From assembly GCA_048520025.1 (NCBI GenBank), contig DBFZTP010000042.1, positions 1 to 13,119 on the forward strand: DNA of 13,119 bases, in the 5' to 3' direction. Below, in pieces: positions 5,621-13,106 of this stretch. Every line of letters starts with the position of its first letter. Position 1 is the stretch's first letter. The notes under the pieces are model-generated. The model was not told the origin of the DNA. It saw only the letters and a list, made by a program, of their open reading frames with translations, and made no database searches. This DNA is from Aphodousia sp048520025. Its GTDB lineage: Bacteria; Pseudomonadota; Gammaproteobacteria; Burkholderiales; Burkholderiaceae_F. The position numbers and the translations under genes are program-made.

Positions 5621-6226
5621 ATGTTTACCGGCATTATTCAAGCCATTGGTCAGGTGCGTGAACCCGAAACGTTGGGTGACGGCGTTCGATTAACGATTGA
5701 TGCACCGACCTTGGGTCTGGAAACGGTTCAAGTGGGTGACTCCATTGCTGTGAACGGCGCCTGCATGACGGTGGTGGCCATTGACGGTGATGCGTTTAAG
5801 ATCGAAGTCTCAGCCGAGAGCTTGTCTAAAACGACAGGGCTTCATAAGGCGGGCGAGGTGAACTTAGAAAAAGCCCTTCGTGTGGGCGATCGTTTGGACG
5901 GTCACATTGTTTCCGGTCACGTTGATGGTGTGGGTCACGTTGTGGTGATGGAACCCAAGGCCGAGAGCTGGCATTTGGTCGTGCATGCCCCCAAACCCTT
6001 GAGTCCCTATTTGGCCTACAAGGGTTCAATCACGGTCAATGGCGTTTCTTTGACGATTAATGATGTCGTGGACACCGAAGATGGGACGAATGTTTCCATT
6101 AACTTGATTCCGCATACGGTCGAAGTGACGACGCTCAAGCACCTCAAAGCCCAAGACCCGATCAATTTGGAAATTGACACGATCGCTCGCTACGTTGAGC
6201 GTATGTTAAAGGTTCAAAATCAATAA
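5621..6226 (+). CDS. ribE: Riboflavin synthase alpha chain
   Basis: Dismutates two molecules of 6,7-dimethyl-8-ribityllumazine to riboflavin and the ribityl-aminouracil substrate of RibH; forms a cytoplasmic trimer. The 201-residue product is of normal length and shows two lumazine-binding repeats: one opening with MFTGIIQAIG and containing VNGACMT (44-50, with C48), the other opening near DGHIVSGHVDG (93-103) and containing VNGVSLTI (139-146). AAGGAA at 5605-5610, inside the ribD end, serves ATG 5621. The gene is also called ribC in some species. Together with ribD and the separately placed ribH it gives the late half of the pathway. Confidence 0.97.
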   Translation: MFTGIIQAIGQVREPETLGDGVRLTIDAPTLGLETVQVGDSIAVNGACMTVVAIDGDAFKIEVSAESLSKTTGLHKAGEVNLEKALRVGDRLDGHIVSGHVDGVGHVVVMEPKAESWHLVVHAPKPLSPYLAYKGSITVNGVSLTINDVVDTEDGTNVSINLIPHTVEVTTLKHLKAQDPINLEIDTIARYVERMLKVQNQ

Positions 6227-6263
6227 TCTCAAACAAAAGAAGAAGTTTGAAAGGAGAGCAGTG

Positions 6264-7331
6264 ATGCGTACTAAGCTTTTTAGCCCCTACCAAATCGGTG
6301 GCATGGAGCTTCAAAACCGTATTTCTGTTCCGCCAATGTGCATGTACCAAGCCACTGACGGAATGCCTAATGTTTGGCACAACGTGCACTACGGCAAACT
6401 CGCTCAGTCGGGTGCCGCCTTAGTGTGCGTGGAAGCCACGGCAGTTTGTCCGGAAGGACGAATTACACCTTATGATTTGGGCCTTTGGACCAATGATCAG
6501 TGCGATGCCATGCGAGAAATGGTTGCGACCATGCGTCACATTGATGACAAAACGAAAGTCATCGTCCAATTAAGCCACGCCGGTCGCAAGGGAAGTTGTG
6601 CTTTAGGAGGCATCAATTTAAACCCGGAAGATGGCGGTTGGGAGATGGTTGCACCTTCAGCTATCGCGTTGAGTCCGTCTCACCGCGCGCCTCATGAGAT
6701 GACAAAAGCCGAGATTGATAAGCTTATCGAAGCTTTCTCCATTGCGGCCTTCAGAGCCCAACAAGCCGGTTTTGACGGCATTGAATTGCACTGCGCCCAC
6801 GGCTACTTAATGCATGAATTCCTGTCACCCTTAACGAACCATCGCACGGACGAATTCGGTGGCAGCTTAGAAAACCGTATGCGTTTGCCACTCATGGTTT
6901 TTGTTGCGATTAAAGAAGCCGCACCGCAATTGACGGTAGGTGTTCGAGTTTCGGCAACCGATTGGGTTGAGGGTGGCTGGAGTGTTGAGGAGACGATTGC
7001 TTTCGTCAAAGAACTTCAACGTTACGGCTGCGAATTCGTAGACGTTTCTGCAGGTGGCTTGTCACTTGATCAAAAAATCGACGTGCAATACGGCTATCAA
7101 TTGCCTTACGCTCGTGCCGTGAAAGAAGCCACGGGGATGCCCACGCTGTGTTGCGGTTTAATTAAGTATGCTGCTCAAGCGGAAACCATTTTGGTGCAAG
7201 AAACGGCAGACATGGTCGATATCGGTCGTGCAATGCTTTTAAATCCTCACTGGGGGTGGCAAGCAGCGCTCGAATTGGGTGACGAGAGCGTGGTCTTTCC
7301 GCACTCTTATGCCCGAGGTATGCATTTGTGA
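6264..7331 (+). CDS. YqjM-like NADH:flavin oxidoreductase (Old Yellow Enzyme family)
   Basis: FMN-dependent ene-reductase of the YqjM/NamA/xenobiotic reductase branch, expected to reduce activated C=C bonds with NAD(P)H; the physiological substrate is unknown. The 355-residue TIM barrel shows PPMCMY with C26 and Y28, the same positions that tune FMN and bind substrate in YqjM, SHAGRK (104-109), the substrate-binding His pair in HCAHGY (H176, H179), and NHRTDEFGGSLENR (192-205). C-terminal SYARG (348-352) may supply the arginine finger of this subclass. ATG 6264 is preferred over GTG 6261 because AAGGAGAG (6251-6258) then has a 5-nt spacing. It lies 37 nt after ribE, so is probably cotranscribed with genes that make its cofactor precursor, in the slot where many betaproteobacteria have ribBA. 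Confidence 0.92.
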   Translation: MRTKLFSPYQIGGMELQNRISVPPMCMYQATDGMPNVWHNVHYGKLAQSGAALVCVEATAVCPEGRITPYDLGLWTNDQCDAMREMVATMRHIDDKTKVIVQLSHAGRKGSCALGGINLNPEDGGWEMVAPSAIALSPSHRAPHEMTKAEIDKLIEAFSIAAFRAQQAGFDGIELHCAHGYLMHEFLSPLTNHRTDEFGGSLENRMRLPLMVFVAIKEAAPQLTVGVRVSATDWVEGGWSVEETIAFVKELQRYGCEFVDVSAGGLSLDQKIDVQYGYQLPYARAVKEATGMPTLCCGLIKYAAQAETILVQETADMVDIGRAMLLNPHWGWQAALELGDESVVFPHSYARGMHL

Positions 7332-7340
7332 TTGCAATTG

Positions 7341-7385
7341 ACTGATTTTCTTTGAAAAGAGGCGAAAGAGTCCTTGAAAATCAGT
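7341..7385. promoter_or_regulatory. Perfect 10-bp inverted repeat upstream of ribH
   Basis: ACTGATTTTC (7341-7350) and GAAAATCAGT (7376-7385) are exact reverse complements separated by 25 nt. The right arm overlaps a TTGAAA (7374-7379) that may be the ribH -35. No T tract follows directly (the next run is 17 nt further on, at 7402-7407), so it does not look like a terminator of the ribE/OYE unit. It could be two half-sites of a regulator or an RNA hairpin. Confidence 0.5.
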
Positions 7386-7402
7386 ACAATATGCACAATT
7401 AT
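7374..7402 (+). promoter_or_regulatory. Candidate promoter of the ribH operon
   Basis: TTGAAA (7374-7379, 4/6 to -35) and AATTAT (7397-7402, 4/6 to -10) are 17 bp apart, placing transcription start about 28 bases before ribH. A better -10-like hexamer, TACAAT (7385-7390), lies inside but has no -35 at proper distance. A promoter in the 105-base gap is likely; its exact hexamers are uncertain. Confidence 0.38.
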
Positions 7403-7436
7403 TTTTTGGTAACGAATTTACAACTGGAGACGAAAG

Positions 7437-7919
7437 ATGTCCAAGGATATCATCGAAAACTCTTTAGATGGTCGCGGTCTTCGTATCGGTATTGTTCAAG
7501 CCCGCTTCAATGACTACGCCGGTGAAGGCCTTTTGAAGGCTTGCTTGGCTGAATTGGCTCGTTTGGGTGTGGTCGAAGAAGATATCACGTTGGCCCGTGT
7601 GCCGGGTGCTTTGGAAATTCCCTTTGCATTGCAACAATTGGCTCAAACCGAAGAGTATGACGCTTTGGTGGCAATCGGTGCTGTGATTCGCGGTGAAACG
7701 TATCACTTCGAAATCGTTTCAAACGAAAGCGCCTCTGGCATCATGCAAGTGAGCTTGGAATGGGATATTCCGATTGCCAACGCCGTGTTGACGACCGAAA
7801 ACGACGAACAAACCAAGGCCCGTTTAGAAGAAAAGGGCACGGACGCTGCACGCGTGGCTGTGGAAATGGCCAATTTCCGCAAAGAATACATGTTTGAATT
7901 TGAAGAAGACGAGGAATAA
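7437..7919 (+). CDS. ribH: 6,7-dimethyl-8-ribityllumazine synthase
   Basis: Condenses 5-amino-6-ribitylaminouracil with 3,4-dihydroxy-2-butanone 4-phosphate to lumazine, the substrate of RibE; family members form pentamers or icosahedral capsids. The 160-residue product contains QARFND (21-26), PGALEIP (56-62), GAVIRGETYHFEIV (81-94) with the catalytic His90, and ANAVLTTENDEQ. The very acidic tail (FEFEEDEE) is an individual feature of this protein. GGAG at 7426-7429 is 7 nt before ATG 7437. The ribH stop is followed immediately by the nusB ATG, the classic ribH-nusB coupling of proteobacteria; the nusB ribosome-binding site lies in the codons for the acidic tail. Confidence 0.98.
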   Translation: MSKDIIENSLDGRGLRIGIVQARFNDYAGEGLLKACLAELARLGVVEEDITLARVPGALEIPFALQQLAQTEEYDALVAIGAVIRGETYHFEIVSNESASGIMQVSLEWDIPIANAVLTTENDEQTKARLEEKGTDAARVAVEMANFRKEYMFEFEEDEE

Positions 7920-8414
7920 ATGGCACAACGTCCCCATCGACCGAGCCGCGGTGCTCGCTCTTTGTCCCGTGAATTTGCATTGTTGGGCATTTACGAACAC
8001 TTGGTCAGCGGCCTTGATGCCAAGACCATTGATACGACGCTTTTGAGTGTTTTAAGCGAAGACGGCGAACCCGTTGCCGGTGCTGCGATTGATGTTGCAG
8101 ACTTTGAACGTTGCGACAAGGCTCACTACACGGAGCTTTTGACGGGTGTGATTGAAAATGCCCAAGAGCTCGAAGCCCTTTACGCTGCTCACGTTGACCG
8201 TGATGTCTCTCGCTTGTCTTTGGTTGAACGCTCTGTGTTGCTTTTGGCAACGTACGAATTGAAAAACCACATTGAAATCCCGTACCGCGTGGTCATCAAC
8301 GAAGCTGTGGAATTGTCGAAGAACTTCGGCGGTTCTGAAGGTTTCCGTTATGTCAACGGTGTGTTGGACAAAGTGGCCGCTCAAGTGCGTGCGACCGAAG
8401 TTAACAACAAATAA
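7920..8414 (+). CDS. nusB: Transcription antitermination factor NusB
   Basis: With NusE (S10) NusB binds boxA RNA and supports antitermination of rRNA transcription. The 164-residue all-helical product has the family signatures: an N-terminal Arg-rich start (RPSRGARSLSREFALLGIYE), SLVERSVLLLATYEL in the middle, and the C-terminal IPYRVVINEAVEL and FGGSEGFRYVNGVLDKVA. It starts at the base after the ribH stop, with GAGGA (7911-7915) 4 nt upstream, and ends 5 nt before thiL. Nothing unusual is seen. Confidence 0.97.
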   Translation: MAQRPHRPSRGARSLSREFALLGIYEHLVSGLDAKTIDTTLLSVLSEDGEPVAGAAIDVADFERCDKAHYTELLTGVIENAQELEALYAAHVDRDVSRLSLVERSVLLLATYELKNHIEIPYRVVINEAVELSKNFGGSEGFRYVNGVLDKVAAQVRATEVNNK

Positions 8415-8419
8415 CGCCT

Positions 8420-9403
8420 ATGGGCACACGCCCGTCAGAATTTGATCTCATCCACCGTTTCTTTTCTTTGGGAGTGACCAGTCACTGGCCCTCCCAAGGA
8501 ATCGGTGATGATTGCGCCCTTCTTAAAGTCGGTGAGACGACTTTAGCCATCACAACGGATACCACTGCATTGGGTACGCATTTTTTACCCGATGCCAATC
8601 CCCAAACCGTCGGTTTCAAGGCCCTTGCTGTCAATCTGTCCGATTTGGCGGCGGCCGGTGCGACGCCTCGTGCGTTTTTTCTTGCAATTTCCTTACCCGA
8701 AGCCAATGAAGCTTGGTTAAAAGGTTTTTCTGAAGGATTAAAAAAAGCAGCGCAAACTTATCAATGTGCGCTTTTAGGGGGCGATACAACGAAAAGCACA
8801 ACGGTGGGCCAGATTCGATCACCTGCCACCTTTACGATCACGGCTTTGGGTGAAGCAGAGCATAACGCTTTAACGCGCGCCGGGGCCTCTGTAGGCGACG
8901 ATATTTGGGTAAGTGGTACGGTGGGGGATGCCTACGCAGCGCTTATGATGCGCACAAAAGTGTGGCCTGAAACCGTGACCGAGTACTTAGAAGGTCGCAT
9001 GGATTGTCCAACGCCTCGAGTGGCTTTGGGGTGTGAATTGTTGGCGCACGTTGCCTCAGCCGCAGCCGATGTCTCTGATGGCCTTTATCAAGATTTGGGG
9101 CATATTTTGGAGCGCTCGAAAGTGGGTGCCAAACTATGGGTCGATCGTCCTGCTTTGAGTTCAGATTTAGCCAAAATGGATACCGATCGTCGCCGTCAGG
9201 CGCAGTGGGCCGGGGGTGATGATTACGAATTGGTGTTTACTGCTTCCCCTAAGCATCGCCAAAGCATTTTAAAATGGTCTGAGAATCATCAATTGCCTTT
9301 ATCTCGCATTGGGAGCGTGATTGAAGAAGGCGTTTATTTTGAGAACGATAAAAACGAAGTGGTTGACGTGCAGTTTGCCGGTTTTGACCATTTCCGAGAG
9401 TAG
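8420..9403 (+). CDS. thiL: Thiamine-monophosphate kinase
   Basis: Phosphorylates thiamine monophosphate to the active cofactor thiamine pyrophosphate using ATP. The 327-residue protein belongs to the PurM/ThiL (AIR synthase-like) fold: GIGDDCALL (27-35), ITTDT (44-48), KALAVNLSDLAAAGA (67-81), LGGDTT (119-124), AADVSDGLYQDLGHI (215-229) and GGDDYELVF (265-273) are all in place, covering the Mg-ATP and substrate sites. The 5-nt gap after nusB contains no clear Shine-Dalgarno, so translation is probably coupled to termination of nusB. Three bases separate its stop from the pgpA ATG at 9406 (two intervening). Confidence 0.97.
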   Translation: MGTRPSEFDLIHRFFSLGVTSHWPSQGIGDDCALLKVGETTLAITTDTTALGTHFLPDANPQTVGFKALAVNLSDLAAAGATPRAFFLAISLPEANEAWLKGFSEGLKKAAQTYQCALLGGDTTKSTTVGQIRSPATFTITALGEAEHNALTRAGASVGDDIWVSGTVGDAYAALMMRTKVWPETVTEYLEGRMDCPTPRVALGCELLAHVASAAADVSDGLYQDLGHILERSKVGAKLWVDRPALSSDLAKMDTDRRRQAQWAGGDDYELVFTASPKHRQSILKWSENHQLPLSRIGSVIEEGVYFENDKNEVVDVQFAGFDHFRE

Positions 9404-9405
9404 AA

Positions 9406-9930
9406 ATGTTAGAAAAATACAGTGCAGATAATCCTGTTAATAAAGTGCGCATGACATGGCACTTTGCTTTTTCTCGCTTGTCCCACATCATTGCAAGTTT
9501 CTTCGGTAGCGGCGTCATTCGTCCGGCACCGGGCACTTGGGGAACGTTGGCTGGGTGGTTGGTCTATGTGGCCCTGACCCCGTGGGTGACGCCTGCGATG
9601 TGGTTAGTGATTGTGGCGGCGACCTTTATTGTAGGTTCGTGGGCTTGTGAAGAAACGAGTAAAGATTTAGGTGTCCCCGATCACGGTTCCATCGTCATTG
9701 ATGAAGTGTTTGCGATTTGGTGGGTGCTCGCCTTAGTTCCGGCAACACTGCCTTGGCAAATCGCTGGCTTTGTGGCTTTCCGATTCTTTGATATCGTGAA
9801 ATTGCCGCCGGCAAGTTTCTTTGATCGTAAAATGAAAAATGGTGTCGGCATCATGCTCGATGATGCCGTGGCTGCGGTTTATGCGTTGCTTCTTTTATGG
9901 GGCATCCAATACGCATTAATGCTTTTTTAG
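9406..9930 (+). CDS. pgpA: Phosphatidylglycerophosphatase A
   Basis: Inner-membrane enzyme that removes the phosphate from phosphatidylglycerophosphate to give phosphatidylglycerol. The 174-residue product has the PgpA landmarks: FGSGVIRPAPGTWGTLAGW (33-51), GSIVIDEVFAIW (94-105) with conserved acidic residues, AFRFFDIVKLPP (124-135) and the C-terminal GVGIMLDDAVAAVYA (146-160). Hydrophobic stretches at about 48-80, 101-127 and 155-174 give several membrane segments. The usual Lys-Pro after FFDI is Lys-Leu here, a small departure. The first 16 residues before MTW are variable in the family, so ATG 9451 remains a possible alternative start. It sits in the thiL-pgpA-pncC order typical of proteobacteria. 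Confidence 0.95.
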   Translation: MLEKYSADNPVNKVRMTWHFAFSRLSHIIASFFGSGVIRPAPGTWGTLAGWLVYVALTPWVTPAMWLVIVAATFIVGSWACEETSKDLGVPDHGSIVIDEVFAIWWVLALVPATLPWQIAGFVAFRFFDIVKLPPASFFDRKMKNGVGIMLDDAVAAVYALLLLWGIQYALMLF

Positions 9931-9942
9931 GACAAATTTTTC

Positions 9943-10431
9943 GTGAATTCCCAGTTAGAAGCTTTAGCGAAAACGTTAGGCGATGTGGCACTGAAGGCCC
10001 ATGTGATGGTAGCAACGGCCGAGTCGTGTACGGCCGGAGGCATCAGCTACACAATCACCGACATTGCCGGATCAAGCCAATGGTTTGATAGGGGCTTTGT
10101 GACCTACACAAATGCGTCGAAAATGGACCTCTTAGGCGTAAATGCTTTAACGTTGGAGGCGGTGGGAGCGGTCTCTTCTGAGTGTGCTTCGGAGATGGTT
10201 TTGGGAGCCCTGACTCGTTCAAATGCCGATATCGCTGTGGCGGTGACCGGCATTGCAGGGCCCGGGGGCGCCGTGCCCGGCAAACCCGTGGGAACCGTCT
10301 TTTTAGCCTGGGGTCGCCGAGGAGAAGTGCCAGAAGTGGTCAGAAAGGAATTCCCCGGTGATCGACAAGCCGTGCGCACGGCCACAATTCAATGCGCCAT
10401 CGAAGGTTTAATTCAACGAATTTCTCAGTAG
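9943..10431 (+). CDS. pncC: Nicotinamide-nucleotide amidohydrolase (CinA C-terminal domain protein)
   Basis: Deamidates NMN to nicotinate mononucleotide, recycling NAD breakdown products. The 162-residue protein is the stand-alone CinA C-terminal domain, without the N-terminal COG1058 part. It shows VATAESCTAGG (23-33) with the catalytic Ser28, SQWFDRGFVTYTNASKMDLLGV (residues 45-66), and the GIAGPGGA loop. It begins with GTG at 9943: no other start codon lies between it and the in-frame pgpA stop, AGGA (9929-9932) is 10 nt upstream, and the first internal ATG (about 10006) would cut into the catalytic motif. It is often annotated cinA or ygaD. Position after thiL and pgpA matches the usual proteobacterial string. 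Confidence 0.95.
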   Translation: MNSQLEALAKTLGDVALKAHVMVATAESCTAGGISYTITDIAGSSQWFDRGFVTYTNASKMDLLGVNALTLEAVGAVSSECASEMVLGALTRSNADIAVAVTGIAGPGGAVPGKPVGTVFLAWGRRGEVPEVVRKEFPGDRQAVRTATIQCAIEGLIQRISQ

Positions 10432-10446
10432 CGAGTTTCATCAGAA

Positions 10447-11778
10447 ATGGAAAACTGGTTCAATATTTTTTGTCTTATCGCATTAATTCTCTTAAATGGC
10501 GCTTTTGCCATGAGCGAAATCGCCTTGGTGACGAGTCGCCGAGCCCGCCTTCAAGTCAAGGACGATGAGGGTAATAAAGGCGCAAAGGTGGCCATGGAAC
10601 TCAATGAAGAACCGACGCGCGCTCTATCTGCTATTCAGGTAGGGATTACGTCCATCGGTATTTTGTCGGGTATCGTGGGGGAAGCGGCGTTAGCAGAACC
10701 GGTCGCTCATTGGTTAACGGAGAGCATGGATGTCGCACCCGTGACGGCTCGCACGTTGGGCTTAGCTTTGGTCGTGGTGTTGGTGACCTACTTCTCCATT
10801 ATTTTGGGTGAGTTGGTACCTAAGCGTTTAGGTCAAATGAATCCTGAAGGCGTGGCATGCCAAATTGCTCGCCCCATCAATACATTGGCCATCATTATGG
10901 CCCCCTTTGTGAAGTTATTATCGGCTTCTACAAATTTGATTTTGAAATTAACGGGGAAAAGCGATACGCAAGAGCCTACCGTCACGGAAGAAGAAATCCA
11001 TGCTGTGATTGAAGAAGGTAGCGAATCGGGGGTGATTGAAGAGCAAGAGCGTAACATGGCTCGTAACCTTTTCCGCTTGGATGACCGTACGATTGCAACG
11101 CTTATGACCCCTCGCAGTGAAGTTGAGTGGATTGACCTTCAAGATGAAGACGACTTGAATGTTCGTAAGATTTTGACGTCACAACACTCTCGCCTACCGA
11201 TCGCTGATGGTTCATTAGATGACATTAAGGGTTTTTGCTCTACGCGTGTTTTGTTAAAGCAATTGTTAGAAAACGGTAGAGTTGACTTTACGAGCCAAGT
11301 CGCCAAGGCTTCTTATGTGCCAGAAACATTAACAGGGTTGGAATTATTGGAAAACTTCCGTGATAACGATATTCCGGTTGCCATTGTCGTTGATGAATAT
11401 GGTACGGTACAGGGGTTAGTGAGCCCGCGTGACGTATTAGAAGCCATTGCTGGCGAATTTAAACCCAATGTTGGTGACGAGTCTTGGATTGTGGAGCGTG
11501 AAGACGGCTCGCTGCTTTTAGACGGTATGTTGGCCGTGCCTGAATTAAAAGACCATCTGCAACTCAAGAGCGTGCCTCAAGAAAATGAAGGTCGCTATAA
11601 CACCTTGGCCGGCATGATTGTTTGGATCATGGAAGATATGCCTAAGACCGGTCAGTTTGTCACTTGGCAAGGTTGGCGATTTGAGGTGGTTGATATGGAT
11701 GGGCGTCGAATTGATAAGGTTTTGGTTTCTCGCTTGCCTGAAGAAACCACTCAAAACGACGCCACGATTACGGCTTAA
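10447..11778 (+). CDS. Hemolysin-family / CorC-like CNNM-CBS membrane protein
   Basis: Integral membrane protein of the UPF0053 (HlyC/CorC, CNNM) family, linked in other bacteria to Mg2+/Co2+ export; substrate not known here. The 443-residue product has the full layout: an N-terminal transmembrane DUF21 domain (about 1-190) with ALILLNGAFAMSEIALV (12-28), FSIILGELVPKRLG (116-129) and further hydrophobic stretches at 60-85 and 103-120; a CBS pair (about 205-340) with LMTPRSEVEWIDL and VDEYGTVQGLVSPRDVLEAI; and a C-terminal CorC_HlyC domain (about 350-435). The start is 15 nt after pncC, with only a poor ribosome-binding site. It appears to be the last gene of the ribH string. Its TAA overlaps the stop of the convergent minus-strand gene, and no terminator lies between. 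Confidence 0.92.
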   Translation: MENWFNIFCLIALILLNGAFAMSEIALVTSRRARLQVKDDEGNKGAKVAMELNEEPTRALSAIQVGITSIGILSGIVGEAALAEPVAHWLTESMDVAPVTARTLGLALVVVLVTYFSIILGELVPKRLGQMNPEGVACQIARPINTLAIIMAPFVKLLSASTNLILKLTGKSDTQEPTVTEEEIHAVIEEGSESGVIEEQERNMARNLFRLDDRTIATLMTPRSEVEWIDLQDEDDLNVRKILTSQHSRLPIADGSLDDIKGFCSTRVLLKQLLENGRVDFTSQVAKASYVPETLTGLELLENFRDNDIPVAIVVDEYGTVQGLVSPRDVLEAIAGEFKPNVGDESWIVEREDGSLLLDGMLAVPELKDHLQLKSVPQENEGRYNTLAGMIVWIMEDMPKTGQFVTWQGWRFEVVDMDGRRIDKVLVSRLPEETTQNDATITA

Positions 11779-13079
11779 TTGGGCAAAGTGTAGGTAATTT
11801 TTCTTCCGTCTCGGATCTTAAGTATCCTTTCATCATGTGTTAATTGGCGTAGTGCCACGAGGCAAGTGGCCTGTGGAAGTTTTAGGCCACTTTGAATTTG
11901 TTCTCGAGAGCTCTCTCCTTGCGTCTCGAGGTATTTTAGGATTCGTTCTGCGGCAGTTTCTGATGCACGAAATTGACGGCTTTCAGTAGGTAAATCAAGT
12001 TTTGGTAAGACCACCTTAAAGCCATGAGTGGATGCTGTGAAACTAGGTTTTGAACTGTTTTGACGATACAGTTTTTCAATCTCACGAATGCCTCGTCCCC
12101 ATCCTTCCACTAAGCGTAATTTAACGAAGGTTGATGCGAGAAGAATATTTCTCGGTCTTGAGATCCCTAACATAACGTCATCCATATTAAGCCCTTTAAC
12201 CAGTCCGCCAATCGAAATAATTTCGATTTCATCTTCGTAGACGTTAACAAGGGTAGGGCCATTTAAAGCGTAATCGCGATGAACAAGAGCATTGATGAAA
12301 ACTTCTCGTAGTGCTCTTGGTGGGTAGTCGCGGTAATCTTTGCGGAAAAAACCAGAAATTTCGGCCCCCGTTTTGTTAACCAAGTTAAACCAATCTTCTG
12401 CCTCTAATAATTGTTTAAAGATGGAACCTTCGACCACTTTTTGATCGACGAAAAGTTCTTCCCCTGTTGTGGAATTCGTATTGAAGCGTCCAAATTTTGT
12501 GCAAAATGGACATTGATCGGAAAACAATAAACCTAAGTTTGTATATAAACCATCTGTGGTCATTGCACCAATGGTTTTCATTGTGGTTTCGTCAAGTGTT
12601 TTGCCGAGTTGTTCAAAGAAAGTATTGGCCGTATGAAATGTCAGTTGTTGGGAAAATGAGATTGTTTTCTCATAATCTTGACCACTTGATACTTTAATCA
12701 TCTCAAGAATTTCGTTACTGGATGCACTGACAGTTTCTGAACCTTTACGGACAAAAACACCTTCAGGTCGAATTCCTTTCCCACTTATATAATAAGGACG
12801 TAAGGCACCTCGACGAATAGTGACCCTGACAATAGGTTTCTCATCTCGAAGCGTGATTTCTGCATAGAAAAATTGGGCAAGTTGAGGATGGACATTATCT
12901 CGGATTGAGTTAATGACTTGTTGAAGTGTGCTATCCGGATCCTGCAAACCTATGGTTTGTCCATTATCGTCTACGCCAATCAAAATTTCGCCTCCATCCG
13001 TATTCGCAAAGGCGACAAACGTCTTCTTTAACTCTGGCACAAACTCTGATTTATATTCCAAATTCGGGTTTTCAAACAT
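11775..13079 (-). CDS. Schlafen/AlbA_2-domain ATP-binding transcriptional regulator-like protein
   Basis: Member of COG2865, predicted regulators with an N-terminal Schlafen AlbA_2 domain (PF04326); targets unknown. The 434-residue product shows the AlbA_2 region (about 1-120): NLEYKSEF (6-13), FVAFANTDGGEILIGVDD (21-38) and VFVRKGSETVSAS. A RecG-like C-terminal ATPase-type segment (HATPase_c_4, about 255-335) follows with REVFINALVHRDY (258-270) and GWGRGIREI (327-335). A winged-helix region (about 375-432) ends in DGRKITYTLP. TAAGGA (13086-13091, minus strand) lies 6 nt before ATG, so the start is well supported. It is convergent with the corC-like gene and shares four bases with it. It is probably monocistronic and may be an accessory gene; similar proteins are frequent in host-associated bacteria. 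Confidence 0.9.
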   Translation of the reverse strand: MFENPNLEYKSEFVPELKKTFVAFANTDGGEILIGVDDNGQTIGLQDPDSTLQQVINSIRDNVHPQLAQFFYAEITLRDEKPIVRVTIRRGALRPYYISGKGIRPEGVFVRKGSETVSASSNEILEMIKVSSGQDYEKTISFSQQLTFHTANTFFEQLGKTLDETTMKTIGAMTTDGLYTNLGLLFSDQCPFCTKFGRFNTNSTTGEELFVDQKVVEGSIFKQLLEAEDWFNLVNKTGAEISGFFRKDYRDYPPRALREVFINALVHRDYALNGPTLVNVYEDEIEIISIGGLVKGLNMDDVMLGISRPRNILLASTFVKLRLVEGWGRGIREIEKLYRQNSSKPSFTASTHGFKVVLPKLDLPTESRQFRASETAAERILKYLETQGESSREQIQSGLKLPQATCLVALRQLTHDERILKIRDGRKITYTLPN

Positions 13080-13106
13080 GATGCGTCCTTAGGTGAGAAA
13101 TTGATA

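Noticed and set aside
6229..6250. Inverted repeat TCAAAC/GTTTGA between ribE and the ene-reductase
   Set aside because: Only 6 weak base pairs with a 10-nt purine loop and no T tract; it abuts a normal ribosome-binding site and is easily chance.
7391..7519. Possible leader ORF starting at ATG 7391 and overlapping ribH
   Set aside because: No Shine-Dalgarno, runs out of frame into ribH, and would lie on or before the predicted promoter -10.
12497..12697. Plus-strand frame of 66 codons within the Schlafen/AlbA_2 gene
   Set aside because: No recognisable domain or ribosome-binding site; opposite a clear coding frame.
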